Of a stretch of 64,000 nucleotides of DNA, positions 1-10,449 are shown one piece after another. A program made the translations under genes and the position numbers. Below the pieces are notes generated by a model. That model was not told where the DNA came from. It made no database searches and was given only the letters and a program-made list of their open reading frames with translations. Positions within the stretch are counted from its first letter, which is position 1. Each line of letters begins with the position of its first letter. Source of the stretch: Carnegiea gigantea (Eukaryota > Streptophyta > Magnoliopsida > Caryophyllales > Cactaceae); assembly GCA_029747015.1 (NCBI GenBank), contig JAKOGI010002787.1:1-64000 (forward strand). The letters run 5' to 3'.

Positions 1-500
1 CTAAACAAGATTTATCTAAAGGAAGGTCTGTACACATTTTTTTTTTATGGCTGAAGGTACTCCTATTTAGAATATCTTGATGACTTCAATTCTATTATTA
101 TTAGCCTTGAATGTTTAGATTGAACTTAAGGATGAGGATAAAGCAATGCTGTTGGTTGTCTCATTGTCCTTTCCTATAAGCACTTCAAGGAAATTATGCT
201 ACACAACAATAATGACACTTTGCCTTTTGATGACATTAAGGCTAACCTATTGTCAAAAGAAGAATTTTTTCTGAAAGTGCATTATGATGACAAAGCTAAA
301 GGCTTGTTAGTTAGAGGGAGAGCCTCTGAAAAGCAAGGCACAAACAGGAGAAATGCCAGATTAAAATCCAGGGGATGTAAATCCAATAAGCTCTACAAAT
401 ACTACAGAAAGCTAGGACATTTAGTAGCTAAATGCTACAAATTGATGAACAAGACGACAAAAGAAGAAAAGAATAATGAGCTTGTAGCATGGATAACCAA
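1..500 (+). pseudogene. gag: copia-1 gag remnant with broken zinc knuckle
   Basis: Mixed plus-strand frames read as a copia gag: a segment with residues like ILDDFNSIIINLECLD, then LSKEEFF and a basic stretch, then a knuckle-like KLYKYYRKLGHLVAKCYK at about 390-450. In the canonical CX2CX4HX4C knuckle the first two positions are cysteines; here both are tyrosines, while the G, H and last C remain. The longest open piece is 196-585. The gag start lies left of the window or is lost. The family is recognisable but the protein would not be functional. Confidence 0.75.
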
Positions 501-519
501 GGTCCTACTTAGTGGGTTC

Positions 520-1680
520 TTAATTCAAGTTGTACCTACCATATGTGTCCTCACAGGAACTGGTTATCTACATATGAGGCACTAGATGCTGGTGTTATAC
601 TCATGGACAATGATGCCTAATACAATGTTGCTGGCATTGACACTGTTCGAACCAAGACTCATGATGGCAAAGTGATAACTGTTTCTAAAGTTCGCCACAT
701 CCCTAACCCAAAGCATAATCTCATCTCACTTGGCACCCTTGAATCCAATGAGTGCAAGTGTTCCATTGAAGGTGGAGTTTTGAAGATCTCTAAGGGTGCT
801 CTGGTTCATATGAAAGCAGAAAGACGGGGAATTCTTTACATCCTCCAAGGGTCAATAGTGACAGGTTCTGGTGCAGTCACTACCACCTCATCTGTTGAAG
901 ACCATACTCGATTGTGGCATGCTCACCTGGGCCATATGAGTGAGAAGGGAATGACAATTCTAAGTAACTAGGGTCTACTAGGCAGTGAAGGTACGGGCGA
1001 CCTTGGAATCTGTGATCATTGTGTGTTTTCAAATAAAAGAAGGTTAGTTTTTCTATAGCCGCACACTGTACTAAAGGTACCTTTGATTATATTCAGTCTA
1101 TTTTGTGGGGTCCTTCTAGACTTTTGGAGTAGTTTTTCTACAACCACACATTGTACTAAAGGTACCCTTGATTATATTCATTCTGATTTGTGGGGTCCTT
1201 CTAAACTTTTGGACGTAGACGTTATATGCTCACTTTTGTAGATGTCTTCTCTAGAAAGTTTTGAGTTTATTTCTTAAGATAAAAGAATGAGGCTTTCCCT
1301 ATATTTAAGAAGTTCAAAGCGCTCGTTGAAAACTAGGCTAGGAGGAACATAAAGAAGCTTAGGACTAACAATGGTCTTCAGCTCTGTGATTCAGAGTTTA
1401 ATGAGTTATGTGCTGCTTAAGGTATTGCTAGACATAAGACCTTAGTTGGGAAACCTCAGCAGTATGGGGTTGCAGACTGCATCAATAGAACTCAACCCGA
1501 GAAGGCATGCTGTGTGCTCTCCAATGCTAATCTATGGCATCGCAGAGCTTTTTGGGAAGAGCTTGTTTCTATAGCATGTTATCTGAAGAACCGATCTCTA
1601 TCCTCCTCTATTGAATTCAAAATTCCAGAAGAAGCCTAATTAGGTAATTCGGTTGACTACTCTATTTTGAGAGCTTTTGG
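520..1680 (+). pseudogene. pol: copia-1 protease, pre-integrase and integrase remnant
   Basis: After gag, a frame gives CTYHMCPHRNWLSTYEALDAG (the region just after the copia protease active site), then HDGKVITVSKVRHIPNPKHNLISLGTLES, and the GAG-pre-integrase signature ending LWHAHLGHMSEKGMTILS near 910-970. The integrase zinc-binding segment continues as CDHCVFSNKRR, then DYIHSDLWGPS-like core sequence near 1160-1210. There are stops at 618, 969 and beyond, and an 85-bp tandem duplication at 1045-1213 shifts the frame. The integrase core to about 1680 is readable only in pieces. It belongs to copia-1 and is not expressed as a protein. Confidence 0.8.
1045..1213 (+). repeat. 85-bp tandem duplication inside copia-1 integrase
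   Basis: Two adjacent copies begin TAGTTTTTCTA and end in CTTTTGGA, at 1045-1129 and 1130-1213. I count about nine differences between them. The period of 85 is not a multiple of three, so it shifts the integrase frame. Confidence 0.85.
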
Positions 1681-2180
1681 ATGTTCTAGTTTTTGCATAT
1701 GGCAATAATGGGAAACTAACTCGCAGGGATGCTAAATGCATGTTTTTAGGTTATGCATATGAATCTAAGGGATATCTGCTTTGGTCTCTTGACTCCAAAA
1801 AGGTAATTCAAACTCGGGATATTACCTTTAATGAAACTGCTATGTTCTTTATTGGAAAAGATTTTGCTATCCCTACATGTGATCATCAGGATGACAGTGA
1901 GAAGGTGGAACTACAGATTCCTTCAAATGCTCCTCAAGGTAGAGATATAGAACCCCATTCTAGTAGTGAGGGCCATACTAAAGAAACCAACTCAGACAAC
2001 TATGACATTCTAACTTCTGAAGACCAGCAAACTTCTCATAATGACTCCATTACCCATAACGGGCAGTCAAGAACCATCAAAAAGCCTAGACGCTATTTCA
2101 CTGATAATGAAGATGGACTAATAGGATATTCCTTAGTTGTTGCACAGGAGATACCTAAATGTGTTGAACCTTTGACCTAG
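1677..2180 (+). pseudogene. pol: copia-1 integrase C-terminal region and linker to RT
   Basis: A 167-codon open stretch carries the copia integrase C-terminal pattern: GKLTRRDAKCMFLGYAYESKG, then LWSLDSKKVIQTRDITFNE, followed by an acidic, serine-rich linker with QSRTIKKPRRYF. In live elements this joins the integrase core to RT within one polyprotein. Here stops close it on both sides, so it is a leftover open piece of a dead pol. The assignment rests on the conserved FLGY and RDITFNE motifs. Confidence 0.8.
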
Positions 2181-2189
2181 TTTGAAGCC

Positions 2190-2950
2190 ATCTCCTATCC
2201 TAATTTGTCAGACTAGCTTATGGCAATGCAAGAAGAGATGGAGAGTTCGTACAAGAATGAGACTTAGGAGTTGTGTGACTTACCCAAGGGTCATCGTGCC
2301 TTGATGGCCAAATGGGTCTATAAAAGAAAGGAGGGTATTCCTTAGGTTGAAGTTGCAAGAGGAAGGCACGACTAGTTGTTCGAGGCTGTAACAAGAAGGA
2401 AGGTATTGATTCCAATGAAGTTTTCTCTCCTGTAGGACGTCATACCTCAATTAGAGTGTTTCTTGGATTTGTTGCTCTATTTGATCTAGAATTGGACCAA
2501 CCTAAAGTGAAAACTGTATTTCTTCATAGAGAGTTGGAGGAAGAGATATACATGAAACAACCTAATGGTTTTACAGCTTCTGAAAGGAACATTATATCTG
2601 CCGCTTGAAGAAGTCTCTATATGGCTTCAAACCGCAGCAGTGGTATGAAAGGTTTGATGTATTCATGATAGGACAAGGCTATACACGTTGTCACTATGAT
2701 AATTATGTATATTTTCAAGAATTTAGAGATTCCTTCATTTATTTATTACTATATATGGATGACATGGTCATTGCCTCTAAGGATAAGTCCTTGATCAGCA
2801 AGTTGAAATCTTAACTTAGCAATGACTTTGAGATGAAGGATCTTAGCGTAGCTAGGAAGATATTTGGTATGGAGATTCATAGAGATTGAAAGACAGCTAA
2901 GCTCTACCTATCTCAAGAAAAGTACCTTGAAAAAGTCCTTGATAGGTTCA
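2190..2950 (+). pseudogene. pol: copia-1 reverse transcriptase remnant
   Basis: Frames joined by eye give the Ty1/copia RT order: MAMQEEMES, KGHRALMAKWVYKRK, VVRGCNKKEGIDSNEVFSPV, VFLHRELEEEIYMKQPNGF, KKSLYGFKPQQWYERFDVF and the catalytic YMDDMVIASKD at about 2752-2785. At least four in-frame stops and several frameshifts separate these blocks. The YMDD box itself is intact. RT would copy element RNA into cDNA; this copy cannot make the full enzyme. Confidence 0.88.
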
Positions 2951-2959
2951 ATATATATG

Positions 2960-3378
2960 AGTAACTGCAAACCAGTGACTACTTCTCTAGCTACTCAATT
3001 CATACTATCAGCCAAGTCCTACCCAGCATCTGAAGAGGAAATAGAGAAGATGTCTCATGTTCCTTATTCTATTACAGTTGGGAGCCTCATGTATGCTATG
3101 GTCTGCACTACTCCAGATTTAGCCTATGCAGTTAGCTTGGTGAGCCATTACATGCATAATCCTGGTAAGGATCATTGGGAAGCTGTGAAATGGATCCTTC
3201 ATTATATGAAGGGTTCTCTTATAGGTGTCTATTATTTAACAAGTCCAACACTACAACTTATGATGTTGCAGGATTCATTGACTCTAATTATAGTGGTGAT
3301 CTTGATTATAAGCGTTCTACCTTTGGCCACATCTTCACTCTATGTGAGGGTGCTATCTCTTGGAAAGCATCCCTGCAG
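2960..3378 (+). pseudogene. pol: copia-1 RNase H, 5' part
   Basis: The RT connection and RNase H read VPYSITVGSLMYAMVCTTPDLAYAVSLVSHYMHNPGKDHWEAVKWILHYMKGS and, after a frameshift, GFIDSNYSGDLDYKRSTFGHIFTL with the catalytic-type Asp of the DSNYSGD block, then AISWKASLQP. The frame is cut at 3386 by a hAT-type element. RNase H resumes at 4566 as VALSTAETKYIVRTEGLKEVIWL, the expected continuation. Confidence 0.85.
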
Positions 3379-3386
3379 CCTATTAC

Positions 3387-4565
3387 CAGGGCTATTCATC
3401 GGTCTAAGATCGGATCAGGCTAGACCATTGTGGACCGAAGACCGAAGAAGCTTCTATACGCAGACTGAGGACCGGATCGATCCAATGTCAGTCCAGACCA
3501 GGACCGAACTGGACAAACCCGAACTGAATCAAAACCGAACCGATTTTGGACCGATCCAAATAGGCTGGCTGAATATGTTTGCCTTGGGAAAATGAGCTAC
3601 TGCATGCTTTGAATAACTTTCCCCACATTTCAGACCTCAATATACTGTTGCAACATATGTACACCGTCTCATACTTCTTTTTAAAAAATTTTTATGGGAG
3701 ACAATCAGACAAATTTGGTTCATAATATATTCAGCCCCTTAAAACTTGCAAACTTGATTTAAAACAGAGCATTGAATGAAGGTGTTGAGATGTTTGGTGT
3801 GAACTCATAACTCATAAGATGTTTCCTTTTTCCTTCATTTGGTGGTGGGGGGGATGCCTTCAATAATCTATAATGTCATCCTCCTTTTTTTTTTATTTAA
3901 TTACAGGGACAAATCAATTGTTCTCTAATCATGTCTTTGCATTTTAAAGGGTTATAAGAAATACTGGTCCTCCCCTATTCTTCTACCTGGTAGTTAGGGT
4001 TGTTGAAATCATGCTTAATCCTCGTTAGGTGTAGATTTTAAGGCAACTGAGTATTAGAATTTTGAAGCAGTTGCGTATTGGAAGCACGAAAGTCAAAACA
4101 GATATGACGGCTAGAGACTAAGGGGGTCGAAGATAGGCAAGTAGTAGGAGATTCTGAGCAAGGAGATGGAGGGGAGAGGGATGAGGACTAAGGATTGAAA
4201 AGCATCGCTGTCATCTGTCGAGGGCTATGGATAAGGAGTGAGAACTTTCATGGACTTAGGTAGGGAGTCAGGACTGGGAGTTAGAAGGGCATCGGTAGCT
4301 TGGATAATGGAGAGGGATGAAGTCTAACAAAAGAATGAAAATTAAAAACAGGCACTACGTAGAGTAAGTGAACCGCAAAAGCCAAAACCTAAAAAACTCC
4401 AGTTTTATTCAGGTTTCAATCTAGTCTGTCAGTCTACTCGGTCTAAACTTGGACTAGATCATAGACCAAACAATGAAAACTGTAGAACTGAAGACCGGAT
4501 CGAATTCACAATATAGGCAGGTCTTTGGACCAGTCCAGATCTGGACCGAATAATCAAAAGTCCTA
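3387..4565. mobile_element. hAT-type DNA transposon (1179 bp) inserted in copia-1 RNase H
   Basis: The ends are imperfect inverted repeats: the left starts CAGGGCTATTCATCGGTC and the right, reverse-complemented, starts TAGGACTTTTGATTATTCGG. Sub-terminal GGACCGAA and CGGTCC motifs are repeated at both ends, as in many plant hAT elements. The flanking 8-mers CCTATTAC (3379-3386) and CCTACTGT (4566-4573) differ by three transitions and fit a decayed 8-bp TSD. Removing the element restores the RNase H reading order. I see no transposase, so it is non-autonomous; the interior (about 3600-4380) is AT-rich and unremarkable. Confidence 0.8.
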
Positions 4566-4910
4566 CCTACTGTAGCTTTATCCACTGCTGAAACAAAATA
4601 CATTGTTAGAACTGAGGGACTGAAGGAAGTTATATGGTTGAAAGACCTTATTATAGAGCTTAGTGTTCCACAAGGTGTCACTACAATGTTTTAGATAGTC
4701 AAAGTGTTATCCATCTCCACAAGAATAATGCCTATCACTCTAGGACCAAGCATATCAGCATCAAGTACCATTATATAAGAGATACTACTGCTACAGGAGA
4801 TATTGCTAGGGAGAAAGTACATATAGCAGATAATCTTGCATATATGCTCACCAAGTCTTTCCCTATTACTAAGTTCCAACACTGCCTGTACTTAGTTGGT
4901 GTTTAGTATT
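4566..4910 (+). pseudogene. pol: copia-1 RNase H, 3' part
   Basis: This continues RNase H after the hAT insertion: VALSTAETKYIVRTEGLKEVIWLKDLIIELSVPQG, then pieces of the HKNNAYHSRTKHISIKYHYIRD type with the closing stretch to about 4900. Frameshifts break it near 4680. It is the last coding segment before the 3' non-coding tract, purine tract and LTR. Confidence 0.8.
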
Positions 4911-5000
4911 GCTGATTACCCATTCGGGTCTGCCCTACAGGGCACCACCCTTCGGGGTCCTTTGGTAATGTGTTTGTTCTAGAATTGGTGAATTTTGTCT

Positions 5001-5011
5001 AAGGTGGAGAT
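5001..5011 (+). other. copia-1 polypurine tract
   Basis: AAGGTGGAGAT directly precedes the TGTTGGG start of the LTR; such a tract primes plus-strand DNA synthesis in copia elements. Confidence 0.75.
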
Positions 5012-5542
5012 TGTTGGGTTTATGGCCCAAGTATCACTCCATAAAAGATCTCCAGGGGTGGTGAGTATTGGCCATGGACCATAGACTAAGACAAAGAAGC
5101 AATAGGCACTTCCAGACTACACCACGGATAGCCTACTGCGAAGGCCACATTCGGTGGTGGTCGCGGCGCAGTGACGGTTAGGGTTTCCGTATACCTAGCT
5201 GCTTGATCCCTTTATAAAGGCCACACCTCGAGCCTCCATCATCATCAACACACAGCAATACATAAACACATTTTTTGACCTTTCTTGGTCCGCTATTCTA
5301 GCCTTCTGAGTGAGTGTTCTAAAGTGAGTTGTAATCACTAATTGATCTCTTCCTTAGAGCAGATCGCTCTGAGATCAATTATGTACTCTCCCATCTCTAT
5401 AGTGGATTTTGCTCATTGTGGTTTGCAGTTTTTCCCACATTGGGTTTTCTACATAAATCTTGGTGCCGTTTTGTGTTTGTTCTTTATTATCGTATTTTGT
5501 GGCTCTTTGTTATTTCTATCCAATTCCTTTTCAATCCTAACA
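5012..5542 (+). repeat. copia-1 3' LTR (531 bp)
   Basis: The LTR starts TGTTGGG after the purine tract and ends CCTAACA, short inverted termini typical of copia LTRs. A TATAAA box lies at 5213-5218. The sequence at 5543 is unrelated to the LTR and reads as minus-strand copia RT, which fixes the 3' boundary. ORFs predicted inside (5342-5557) are LTR sequence. Confidence 0.85.
5213..5218 (+). promoter_or_regulatory. TATA box in copia-1 LTR
   Basis: CTTTATAAAGG sits about 200 bp into the 531-bp LTR, a usual place for the U3 promoter. Confidence 0.55.
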
Positions 5543-6260
5543 GTTAATGATAAATAAATATAGACTTATCAACTTTACTATAAATGAAACCTTTAGAGAA
5601 GAGAAAAGAATCAAAGCATGGAAATCAAGCTTAAGGAGTGACATAAACAAACTTCTTGAAGCGGCAAACATGACGAGGGAAGTAGGGATGCATAAAACAA
5701 AGGGATTGTTTCATATATACCTCCTCATAAGGAAAACCATGTAAGAAAGCATTCCTAACATCTAATTGATGAATTACCTAGTTACAAGATACATCAATGG
5801 TTAGTAAAAGACAAACAATAAAGGATTTGACAATCAGGGTAAAGGTTTCGCAGCAATCAATGTTTGCCTGTTAGTGATTTCTAAACACTAGTGGGCACGA
5901 TTTATAACACTTAATAAAACCATTTGATTTAGATTTAGTTTTATAACTCTAGTTGCAACAACCACATTTATAAATGTTGTACAAGGCACTAATGCCTAGT
6001 ATGATTTTGTAAAAAATGCTTAAACTCTTCATCCATGGATTGACGCTACTGAGAATGTTTAACAACTTGTGAAAAGTAAGTGGGATAACTACCCATATAC
6101 AAGATACTCAAAGAAAGAATATTTTTAGGCTTAAAAATTCCAAACTTTGAATGTGTGTGCATAGGATGGTAATTAAGAACATAAGATACCACTGCAAACA
6201 GGAAGTAAAAATCTCATCTTAGGTAGTTGTGGACCACAATTAGGAGCTAGCTGGTGGCAT
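5543..6260 (-). pseudogene. pol: copia-2 reverse transcriptase remnant, minus strand
   Basis: On the minus strand the blocks read, in order from 6040 downward, FINVVVATRVIK, QLDVRNAFLHGFPYEEVYMKQ, HVCRFKKFVY and AWFPCFDSFLF, which are copia RT motifs. The catalytic YVDD box is missing because copia-1 cuts the RT at 5543, and the rest lies left of the window. Many stops occur. This is the innermost surviving piece of the host element into which all the other elements inserted. Confidence 0.85.
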
Positions 6261-6572
6261 TAGAGGTGGGACATGGACATGGCCGAAGCAACCCACCCCG
6301 TTGAACTATGGGCCAACATGTCGAAACTTGTGGAACGCACTACCCCGTTTTACTAAGCGAGGTGGCGGTTTAGGTAGGGTTGGTTCCGTGTTGAACAAGT
6401 TAATCGTTATAATTACCTATAACATCATTAAAATCTTTCTAACCTGACACCACTGCAAAACATAATAGGGTGGGTCGATCCACCCGTAACCCATTTATTA
6501 CTAGTCTTGCCAGGTTTGACATGGGGTAGCTATGAATGAGAATATGTTGAACCAGCTGAGGTCCCAGCTCTA
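6261..6572. mobile_element. 312-bp hAT-type MITE
   Basis: The left end TAGAGGTGGGAC and the reverse complement of the right end TAGAGCTGGGAC match at 11 of 12 positions. The flanking 8-mers GGTGGCAT (6253-6260) and GGGGGCAG (6573-6580) match at 6 of 8, consistent with a decayed hAT duplication. It has no coding capacity and lies between the integrase and RT parts of copia-2. Confidence 0.65.
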
Positions 6573-6960
6573 GGGGGCAGCATAACTATAGACATATTTG
6601 AGGAAAGAAATGGAGGCATGATCACGGTATAGACTAGGCAAGTTTGGCAGGGAGAAGAAGTTATTAGTAGTGGAGAGGGTGCATGATAATGAATTTAGGC
6701 AAGCTTACAAGGCCGATTTTATGAGGTTGTTATAGCCTGCAAATGGGAAATAGGAGGACAAACATCATCAACATTTGGCAATGCTGGGCGGGATTAGGCA
6801 AAGGGTAAGTTGGACATTGAACATTAGGTAGTAGTAATAGGTATGTAATGATCCCACAATAGCAGTATGGGAGAAGCTAGGGAAATAGGTGATCAGAACA
6901 TCAGAGGTAGGTGACGGCCTAGAATGTAGAATCTATTTGTTAGCAAACATATGCTTGTGA
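6573..6960 (-). other. copia-2 linker region, poorly conserved
   Basis: Nothing distinct is seen. By position this should be the proline- and serine-rich linker between integrase and RT; the minus strand shows P/S-rich pieces but no diagnostic motif, so another old insertion here cannot be excluded. Confidence 0.35.
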
Positions 6961-7905
6961 GAAAGACATTTTGTCTCATGTAAAACTCATCCAGAACAAC
7001 TTCTAGACATTTGTGAGCCTTATAATGGGGCATATAACTGAGTAAAACACACCTTATAGAGTGAGCTCATAATTTGTTCTTAAACATAGGAGTTAAATTT
7101 GGAAAACCTTTAAAACAAAAAACACTTCAAAATTATATCAACGAGGTCTCAAAGATATTTTTGGTAAGGGGGATAGAACTTGGATAGTATAGGCAATCTA
7201 TTGATGATATAAATAGCAATGAAAACAGCATCATGCCAAAGTAAATTTGCATCTCTTAGAAAAGTTCTTATCATGTCAATAATGTGGTGGTGTTTTCTTT
7301 CAGCACATTTGGTTGCTGAGTACAAGAAGTTAACTTTCGAAAATAGAGGTCATTTTCAATTAAATAATCAATAACATCATTATTATCATATACCTTCCCT
7401 CTGTCGCTTCGAGAATATTTTATTTTGGCATTAAAGCATTTTTTTAATGATGGTCTTGAAAGTACAAATTATTTAAATATATGAGACTTATTATTCATGG
7501 CATAAAAGCATGAATAATGGGAAAAATACTCAACGAACAAATCATAATATTTATGTCCTATAGAAGAGTAAAACCAAAGGTCTATCTGTACAATAAATAA
7601 CATTTGTAAAAGGTAAACGAATTGATTTACCCAAACATCACGAGACACAATCTTCAAAACTTTTTATATGTTTGAACAATAAATTTGGCAGAACACATAG
7701 AGTCTAAAATTTTAGAACTAGAGTAACCTAAGTAATGATGCCATACATGTGCAAGCCAATGAATCATAAAAAAAGGCAGATTAAGTAGATGAGGATACCA
7801 ATAGTAGAGGTCCCTTTCACTTGCAACCTGAAGTTGAACAATCATCATTGCCTTCCCCTGGACGGAGGCAAAAAAATTTAAAAATAACTTCACAATTATT
7901 ATCAT
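6961..7905 (-). pseudogene. pol: copia-2 pre-integrase and integrase remnant, minus strand
   Basis: From 7905 downward the minus strand reads ERDLYYWYPHLLN, then WLAHVWHHYLGYSSSKILDSM (the HHCC pre-integrase segment), a stretch with VQIDLWFYSSIGHKYYDLFVEYFSHYSCFYAMNNKSHIF (integrase core around the first catalytic Asp) and, near 7200-7320, RKHHHIIDMIRTFLRDANLLWHDAV and YIINRLP. The order and motifs are those of Ty1/copia integrase. Stops and frameshifts are frequent. Confidence 0.88.
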
Positions 7906-8087
7906 GGCATACAGTTTATTCAGTATGAGATTGTTGTTATTGAGGCCTCAACTAACCCCTTTATCGCAATAGTTGTTGCCGCGTTTATTGTTTCCACGTC
8001 AACTACCACGACCCTGTCCTATTCCATTATTCTGATGCCAATTGTTGCTAAATAAGTTGGCATTGGTTTTGTTGGATGATTGACTTG
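7906..8087 (-). pseudogene. gag: copia-2 gag C-terminal part, cut by element A
   Basis: The minus strand reads SSNKTNANLFSNNWHQNN followed by GIGQGRGS and RGNNKRGN, a glycine/asparagine/arginine-rich gag tail. It is cut at 8087. Its upstream continuation is at 55248-55393, across 47 kb of later insertions, where the frame reads into it as FIWSQASQSSNKTNAN. Confidence 0.82.
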
Positions 8088-9290
8088 TGTAAGGACCCAC
8101 TGCCTAGGGGAATCTATCTTGGGGTACGGTCCTCTATGAATGATCAGACTCGTTTGCTAGGTGTTTTATTATATTTTTGAATTAAGTCTGATTTTCTTAG
8201 ATGGGCAGATTATAGCAAGAACTATAGGTCCTATCTAATGCGCTCTAGATCTAACTTAATAACCTGGGGTTCTTAGGCCAAAACTAGTCCAACTCCTTGG
8301 ACTGAATCATGGCAACACCTGCTACCTACCCCAGGAATCCGGCCTGCATGTCTGATCCAGCTCTGCCAAAGCTGAACCCAAATCTAGGTCCAGGCAGTTC
8401 CACTATCGGTATCCTGAACTAATCTACCCAATTAAGGAAAAAAATAAAGAAAATTAACAGAAAAAATAAGCAAAGTGTGAAACTTTAACTGATAGGGTTG
8501 TAGTTAGTTTAGACAAAGCTTACAAACTAAGTCTACTTTTGAAGCGAACCATAAACAGGTAGGGACAATCAATAGGGACAGTTGATTCACTTCAAAAGGC
8601 TTTCGAAACATCCTCAAGTAATCCCTAGTATGAGGACCATCTTCAGTCCATAGGCTTGAATGGATGATGTCGATTTCAATAGTTTTAAAAACCCGACTTA
8701 CTTGCAAGTGCACAAGTTGATTGTAACAAAGCAAGTATTTCGGGGTTCGTGTCTTACGAACATCGACATTGATTTTGAATTTATTTTTATCAATTAGTTA
8801 ACGAAATAAATTCAAATGAGGAGAGTAGCAATAATGATAACAATAACAAATACAAAAAATTAGAATAAGATAGAAGTAAATGTTAATCAATAAGTGAAGG
8901 GAGATCAATCCAGAGAAACATTAGGACTTTGATTTCACCAAGAGCTTTAGTGTTAAATTATTAAATTCAATTAGAGTTTAATTAGTCTCTTTAAAGCTCT
9001 CAGGGCCAACATGTTAGAAAAGTAAACTACAACCATTAATAAACATACTCAACCAATGGTTACTACGAATTATTCAAGTTAGACATAGCTCACCTAATTC
9101 ATAGTCTTGTTTAATGAATCAGCAAAACAATTTTAAGCACAATTGCATAACTATTGTACTAGCAAACAAGGTCCAATCTAAATAAAAGAGATCGCAAATT
9201 AATAAATTGTGATAATGTAAATTAATGGTACAATATTAGTCAAACTAAATCCAAAGATAAAATAAGCAATTACAATAGGCGGGGACTACC
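8088..9290 (-). repeat. Element A 3' LTR, 3' half only, with an insertion
   Basis: Homologous in reverse complement to the LTRs of B and C: the end block corresponds to 19780-19851 of B, and the block at 8510-8690 to 18060-18250 of B. The LTR 5' half is missing: near 9290 it passes straight into the region that follows gag in element C (compare 61840). The stretch 8690-9205 is foreign to the LTR. Confidence 0.75.
8690..9205. other. About 515-bp unclassified insertion in element A LTR
   Basis: LTR homology to B and C stops near 8690 and resumes near 9206. The inserted piece begins near ACTTGCAAGTGCACAAGTTG, which resembles the end of an Athila/Tat-type LTR read on the minus strand, and the rest is AT-rich. 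A solo or truncated LTR is the best guess. I could not find a TSD. Confidence 0.4.
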
Positions 9291-9299
9291 AAAAGCATT

Positions 9300-9690
9300 T
9301 TAGAAAATAAGGATATAAGAATATGCAAAAGAACTAATGAAGGATATGATTTTATTAATAAATCAAGGCTATATCAGGCGCAGATTTATATTAGAAAAGA
9401 AAGCGATTGACTTAAGACCTTACTCGCGACTATAAGCTAAGCATGGCATGAGATGAAGACACATCATATTTTCTAAATTCAACAGAACCCAAGGCCTTTT
9501 GTGAGGAGACATTTTGGACTTGCATTTAACTATGCTCGTTACGTAAAGAGGCGGGTCCCACTTTTCACATGGGTGGTCCAAAATGGCTATGATGCTATCA
9601 TGTGAATGCAAGCAAGTTACAATCATTGTTGGGTGTTCAAGCAGCTGTAGGTAGAGTAAGTCGACCTAACATCAACATGCTTTCTAACTT
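9300..9690 (-). other. Element A region following gag
   Basis: Non-coding stretch homologous to 61840-62240 of element C and 28330-28760 of element B, for example the shared TTTTATTAATAAATCAAGG. It marks the transition from the gag 3' end to the 3' untranslated tract in this family. Confidence 0.65.
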
Positions 9691-10449
9691 ATTCTTAAAG
9701 CCTCAACAATCATCAATATCATAGCCCTTTGCTTGGTTATATTTGTAACACTTATTAGGTCCCAACTCTTGGGCTTCCATGTGCTTTCGATCTCCAGTTT
9801 GATTGGCAGGAGGTCGATTCTACCGTTAGAAAGCAAGCATTCCAGTGCTTGAGTACACGTGGTTCCAATAGAGGTATATTCGGTGTAGCGGTCTAAAGCA
9901 TAGACCTCTTTCCTTATGGAGCCATTATCTTTCTTATCCCTATTGTTATAGTTGCCCTTCCAAATATTAGTGGCTTTGGTGGGTGTCTCCTTTGCTAGCT
10001 CTTCTTCCACAAGTATGTCAACATTCCTTAATTATGTGAAATTTTCAAATGGTGTGAATTTTAGGTGTTGCCCATACATAGGCTCTAGGTTCCTGTCTTC
10101 CTGATAAACAGCCTTACTTGATATGCCTTCAAAGGTTGGTCCATAATATGGGCAGGCTTTACCCCCCATTAACAAGTCTTATTGTTTGATTAATTCCTAA
10201 TCTCTAATCGTAATTGATAGGTTGGAATTGTATGAACACTGACATAGAAATTTCTTGTACAGATGATCCCAATTTGTGACCTTTCATGGGTTAATGGCAT
10301 TACACACCTCGTTACATCCTTTTCAAATGTCCAAGGAAAGATGATATGGAAGATATCTTCGTCAATTCTTTTTAAAGTCATGGTAATAATAAAATGTCTC
10401 ATATTATGCTGAGGAATTTTCGGCAGATGAAATTTGATATTTGGCATGG
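9684..10449 (-). pseudogene. gag: Element A gag, main part
   Basis: Minus-strand pieces read FITMTLKRIDEDIFHIIFPWTFEKDV, the core of a Ty3-type retrotransposon gag, and downstream TPTKATNIWKGNYNNRDKKDN, ALDRYTEY and CTQALECLLSNGRIDLLP. The same blocks occur in B (27600-28300) and C (62242-62556). The nucleotide frame is broken between about 10020 and 10190. The upstream part lies at 16188-16415, beyond inserted element F. Gag would form the virus-like particle; no pol follows it. Confidence 0.85.

Larger units (their letters stand above)
1..5542 (+). mobile_element. copia-1: degraded Ty1/copia retrotransposon, 5' end outside window
   Basis: Reading left to right, the plus strand gives gag, protease, integrase, reverse transcriptase (RT) and RNase H in the copia order, then a purine tract and one 3' LTR ending at 5542. 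All frames are broken by stops and frameshifts, so the element is dead. It is interrupted by a hAT-type transposon at 3387-4565. Directly after its LTR the sequence is minus-strand copia RT (copia-2), so copia-1 appears to have jumped into that RT. The 5' LTR and left TSD lie beyond the window, so the insertion duplication cannot be checked here. Confidence 0.9.

Noticed and set aside
4454..4882. Minus-strand ORFs of 63-75 codons
   Set aside because: They lie antisense to the hAT end and copia-1 RNase H, and have no independent support.
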